From contig CAZNIT010000042.1 of NCBI GenBank assembly GCA_964573205.1, forward strand, positions 1-16,528: a DNA stretch of 16,528 bases, read 5' to 3'. Below the pieces are notes generated by a model that made no database searches, was not told the origin of the DNA, and saw nothing but the letters and a program-made list of their open reading frames with translations. Shown here piece by piece: positions 14,226 through 16,528 of the stretch. Both the position numbers and the translations under genes were made by a program. The first letter of the stretch is position 1, and every line of letters begins with the position of its first letter. The DNA comes from QNZT01 sp964573205 (lineage in GTDB: Bacteria > Campylobacterota > Campylobacteria > Campylobacterales > QNZT01).

Positions 14226-15374
14226 TTAGATAGATTCTTCATCATCAAGTATATCATGAGGGCTATCAGTATTGTTTGATAATAAACCATTTATTAGATA
14301 AAACTCTTCACTATCAATTGGTATAGGTATGTTCTCATGTGGGTCATATCTAGTTTCAATAAACTCTTTTTTCTTCCAAATTGTTTTAGATTTATATTCA
14401 ATAGAGCTTAATGATGTAATTTCTGTAACTTCTCCAGTTATATTATCAATAGTATAATCAAGTTTATACCATAGAGATAATCTATTTTTCTTAAATTCTA
14501 TTGTTGCAATATACATATCTTGAAATTCATCTTTATAGTTGATTTTCCTATAAACGGAGAGAGGTATGAGCGTTCTTGATGTATAAAATCTACATATGCC
14601 ATGATGAATATACCAAAGTGTTAAATCTGTAAATTTACTATCATCAGCTCTCAAATCATCAAAAGTTTTTAATATATATTTCATCAGATATGAAAAAGGA
14701 TTTTTAATAAGTGTTGTTATCCCAAAATTATCATTAGGATCTTTTTTGTATATGAATTTTTTAACAGTTTTTTCATAAGTTTTGCTATAACCGCTTGGTA
14801 TATGTTGTGAACTAATTTCAATTTGAGGTATTTTATATATGCGAAAAATTGCATTAATAACTTTATCAATATTTTCTTTTGGAATATATAGTGATATATG
14901 AAGATGAGGAGTACCATTTTTATGAGGTTCAGTAACTCTAAAATAACATTTGTTATCTTTTCCAATATCTTTTAATGGTCTTAAATCTAAAATCCTTTTC
15001 CACATTTTAGAGAGATGTTTTGAACCAGCTTTAGGACTAAAATCTTCATGATGAATATATTTAGGGTTTTTAATTACTTTTCCATTTTTTAAAGTTTTAG
15101 TGGGATGAAAGTGAGAGGGCAAGGTAAGAGTTATAAATATATTAACAAGACCTCTATTTGTTGCATAAGTAACTAAAGAATTTGCACGGTTTTGAATTTC
15201 AGCTATATATTTATCTGCATTGTGCCAAGCATTTTTAGTAAAATCAGAATAAGGTATAAAAACTTCTCTATTTTTATCATCAATATAAGATACCCCATTA
15301 TGTAATATATAATGTTTCGCTTTGTTGATTTTTTGCTTTGCTAAATTTATATCTTCTTTGCTTAATCCATACAT
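14226..15374 (-). CDS. HUH replication initiator, phage gene A (GPA) family
   Basis: 382 residues. Nicks one strand at an origin and starts rolling-circle replication. Rep motif 1 is FITLTLP (80-86). The HUH metal motif lies in EPHKNGTPHLHISLYIP (149-165, H157 and H159). Motif 3 is YLMKY (229-233), with two tyrosines spaced YxxxY as in the P2 A protein. The 'W-x-x-x-x-G-I-x-x-F' segment LWYIHHGICRF (253-263) and PLSVYRKI (271-278) are also typical of the GPA family. The C-terminal 90 residues are acidic and variable. The ATG at 15374 has AAAGG 14 bases upstream, rather far; a rare ATT in frame 9 bases earlier would have better spacing. Its start region overlaps a GGTTA-type repeat, so it may be repressed by the divergent ribbon-helix-helix protein. 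Confidence 0.87.
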   Translation of the reverse strand: MYGLSKEDINLAKQKINKAKHYILHNGVSYIDDKNREVFIPYSDFTKNAWHNADKYIAEIQNRANSLVTYATNRGLVNIFITLTLPSHFHPTKTLKNGKVIKNPKYIHHEDFSPKAGSKHLSKMWKRILDLRPLKDIGKDNKCYFRVTEPHKNGTPHLHISLYIPKENIDKVINAIFRIYKIPQIEISSQHIPSGYSKTYEKTVKKFIYKKDPNDNFGITTLIKNPFSYLMKYILKTFDDLRADDSKFTDLTLWYIHHGICRFYTSRTLIPLSVYRKINYKDEFQDMYIATIEFKKNRLSLWYKLDYTIDNITGEVTEITSLSSIEYKSKTIWKKKEFIETRYDPHENIPIPIDSEEFYLINGLLSNNTDSPHDILDDEESI

Positions 15375-15385
15375 TGAAATATTTT

Positions 15386-15471
15386 TAACCTTTATGATAA
15401 AATGAGGTTACCAAGTTTACTTAAAAGGGTAACCCTAATGAAATACTACAAAAATATTAATAAGGGTTACC
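15386..15471. promoter_or_regulatory. Palindromic GGTTACC-type operator array between rep and RHH gene
   Basis: GGTTACC at 15406-15412, GGGTAACCC at 15427-15435 and GGGTTACC at 15464-15471, plus a half-site TTAACCTT near 15385-15392. Sites two and three form a 9-bp perfect inverted repeat (GGTAACCCT 15428-15436, AGGGTTACC 15463-15471). They fill the 116-base gap between the divergent genes and cover the likely start of both, fitting autoregulation by the RHH protein. Confidence 0.6.
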
Positions 15472-15490
15472 TTAATTAGGAGAAATAATT

Positions 15491-15760
15491 ATGAGTGAAA
15501 AAAGTAAAGCAGGAAGAAAAGCAGAGGTAGAGGGCAAATCAAAAAATAAATTGATATATGCAAAAATTTCAGAAGATGAATTAAATAAGATTGAACAATT
15601 AGCTAAAGAGATGGATATTCCAAAAATGACACTAACTAGAAATTTAATACTTATTGGATTAAGAGATATCAAACTTCTTGATAATATAGGACTTTTAAAA
15701 GGGTATAAGAAAACAAGTGAATTTATTAATAAATTTATTGGAATAAAAGAAAATAAATAG
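15491..15760 (+). CDS. Ribbon-helix-helix DNA-binding protein
   Basis: 89 residues. A basic, flexible N-terminus (SEKSKAGRKAEVEGKSKNK) leads into a classical ribbon-helix-helix unit: beta strand LIYAKIS (21-27), helix A EDELNKIEQLAKEMD (28-42), turn IP, helix B KMTLTRNLILIGLRD. A short tail of about 25 residues follows. Arc/CopG-type proteins bind palindromes as dimers of dimers, and three GGTTACC-type sites lie just upstream. It is divergent from rep, so its likely job is control of rep/int copy number or lysogeny; accessory nicking-complex protein is the alternative. AGGAGA lies about 7 bases before the ATG. Confidence 0.8.
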   Translation: MSEKSKAGRKAEVEGKSKNKLIYAKISEDELNKIEQLAKEMDIPKMTLTRNLILIGLRDIKLLDNIGLLKGYKKTSEFINKFIGIKENK

Positions 15761-15793
15761 TTATAAAGTGCCTTTTTATCAAAGTGCCGATAA
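15761..15793 (+). repeat. Tandem AAAGTGCC repeats
   Basis: AAAGTGCC occurs at 15765-15772 and 15781-15788, a 16-base period, each preceded by TTAT. A related ATATCAATCGTGCC lies at 15944-15957 on the far side of the folded region. TTATC (15776-15780) and GATAA (15789-15793) also form a 5-bp inverted repeat around the second copy. Possible iterons or Rep sites. Confidence 0.45.
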
Positions 15794-15812
15794 CTTTTAT
15801 TAAATAGCCAAG

Positions 15813-15927
15813 GGGAACATGCACAAACGGCTACGCCGTTTGCTTAATGCTCCTAAAAGATATGAAAAAGCTGAAGCTTTTTCATATCAACGGAGCCATT
15901 AATCAACTGCGTTGTTTGCATGTTCCT
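15813..15927. repeat. 115-nt cloverleaf-forming sequence
   Basis: One closing stem and three inner hairpins account for nearly every base. Closing stem: GGAACATGCA (15814-15823) with TGCATGTTCC (15917-15926). Hairpin A: CAAACGGC with GCCGTTTG (15824-15842). Hairpin B: TTAATGCTCC (15844-15853) with GGAGCCATTAA (15892-15902, one bulge), extended by a 13-bp perfect stem GATATGAAAAAGC/GCTTTTTCATATC (15859-15888) with loop TGAA. Hairpin C: CAAC/GTTG (15904-15914). Symmetry works on either strand, so it would fold as ssDNA or RNA. It is non-coding. In an element with an HUH initiator, an origin or packaging signal is the simplest reading. Confidence 0.75.
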
Positions 15928-16259
15928 AATACTAATGAAATAGATATCAATCGTGCCAATCTCCGAATAAGTTTTTTTTTGCTTTGATTCATCAGAGCGA
16001 TGAGGACAGACTGAGAAAGATAACTTTATAAAACCTCATGGCTTGATTTAAATTCTAGCAAAAATAAAACTGATACTACGATGACCACTACAAGACTTTA
16101 TAGAGAGCTTCAAAGGAAAACCAAGAAATATATAAATCATTAAAAATTCATAACAAATATTGTATAGATTAACATAATGCAGATTCTCTTGAAATTTAAA
16201 ACTTAATAAATGATGTCGATATACATAAAATATATCAATTTCAATTTTAGGATTATTAA
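15928..16259. other. AT-rich non-coding stretch
   Basis: No ORF with a ribosome binding site is visible on either strand. It holds a T9 run (15972-15980) and a 6-bp inverted repeat GATATA/TATATC (16218-16236) upstream of the lipoprotein start. I cannot name a function. Confidence 0.5.
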
Positions 16260-16528
16260 ATGAAGAATGTGAGTCAATTTATCTATATATTAGCTATATC
16301 AGTTTTTATACTTGGTTGTGGTGAAACAACTAGAACAGTTACTCAAGATACAAGCAAAACCAATCAAAATGAATATATTAAAGATGGTGAAATAGTTGTA
16401 TCAAATGGTAAACATACACTTTCACTTACTCCTGATAATAATATCGCAATATATCGTTTTGATATGCCTGAAAACGTACAATTAAGCCTTGATGTAGATA
16501 ATTATTGTAAATTAAAATTGCTTAATGA
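16260..16528 (+). CDS. Lipoprotein, 3' end beyond window
   Basis: 89 codons are present. MKNVSQFIYILAISVFILGCGE is a lipoprotein signal with the lipobox ILGC, so C20 should be lipidated and the protein anchored to a membrane in the envelope. Residues after C20 are polar (ETTRTVTQDTSKTNQNEY), a linker, followed by a probable beta-rich segment (EIVVSNGKHTLSLTPDNNIAIYRFDM) and another cysteine near residue 82. AGGA lies about 7 bases before ATG 16260. No family recognised. It is in the element or just outside it; cargo or phage-encoded surface protein are both possible. Confidence 0.72.
   Translation, partial: MKNVSQFIYILAISVFILGCGETTRTVTQDTSKTNQNEYIKDGEIVVSNGKHTLSLTPDNNIAIYRFDMPENVQLSLDVDNYCKLKLLN

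Noticed and set aside
15813..15927. Retron msr-msd or integron attC
   Set aside because: No reverse transcriptase follows in the window, and the ends lack the attC core pattern GTTRRRY/RYYYAAC.
15982..16020. Possible hammerhead ribozyme (CTGATGA on the minus strand)
   Set aside because: The CUGAUGA core is there, but no stem II followed by GAAA can be formed, so the catalytic core is incomplete.
16081..16143. 20-codon ORF in the AT-rich stretch
   Set aside because: No ribosome binding site and no recognisable similarity.

Overview
The window looks like a chromosomal segment of a Campylobacterota (epsilonproteobacterial) genome, most likely a free-living Sulfurimonas/Sulfurovum-type organism rather than a host-restricted Campylobacter or Helicobacter. 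The reasons are protein-level and come from memory, not a search: a MagIII-type 3-methyladenine glycosylase, a 340-residue RibBA whose GTP cyclohydrolase half has lost its zinc cysteines, and AT-rich promoters where the -10 box is usually clear and the -35 box often is not.

Positions 1-4620 hold a tightly packed minus-strand operon: rpiB, a membrane-anchored coiled-coil protein, an unlisted 27-codon membrane microprotein, apt, trpB, dedA and pepA (pepA runs off the left edge). Gaps are 0-16 bases or 4-base overlaps, and one TATAAT promoter lies upstream of rpiB. Positions 4650-6445 carry a host-attachment-family protein, a patatin-like phospholipase and the RNase P RNA gene, all minus strand. 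Positions 6446-7765 carry two exported plus-strand proteins, a periplasmic thioredoxin and a cysteine-rich protein resembling a glycine-zipper family without its zipper. Each has its own promoter, with terminators downstream.

Positions 7766-10087 are a minus-strand operon: metX, xseB, a nitrilase-fold protein without the catalytic cysteine, and a small charged protein. Divergent from it is a plus-strand operon (10213-12021) of a YmdB-type phosphodiesterase, MagIII and a 74-residue charged protein. Then comes ribBA on the minus strand, divergent from a near-consensus promoter driving tRNA-Gln(UUG) and initiator tRNA-fMet(CAU).

Right of the tRNA-fMet the sequence changes character. It becomes much more AT-rich, and a tyrosine recombinase ends three bases past the tRNA CCA. 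Upstream of it is a GPA-type HUH replication initiator with a YxxxY motif. Divergent from that is a ribbon-helix-helix protein, with three GGTTACC-type palindromic sites between the two. Next is a roughly 500-base non-coding stretch with tandem AAAGTGCC repeats and a 115-nt sequence that can fold into a four-way, cloverleaf-like structure. A lipoprotein gene then runs off the right edge. I read this as the left end of an integrated element at tRNA-fMet that replicates through a single-stranded DNA intermediate (phage, satellite or plasmid-like). Its right end and the second attachment site are outside the window. This is the best candidate for something undescribed.
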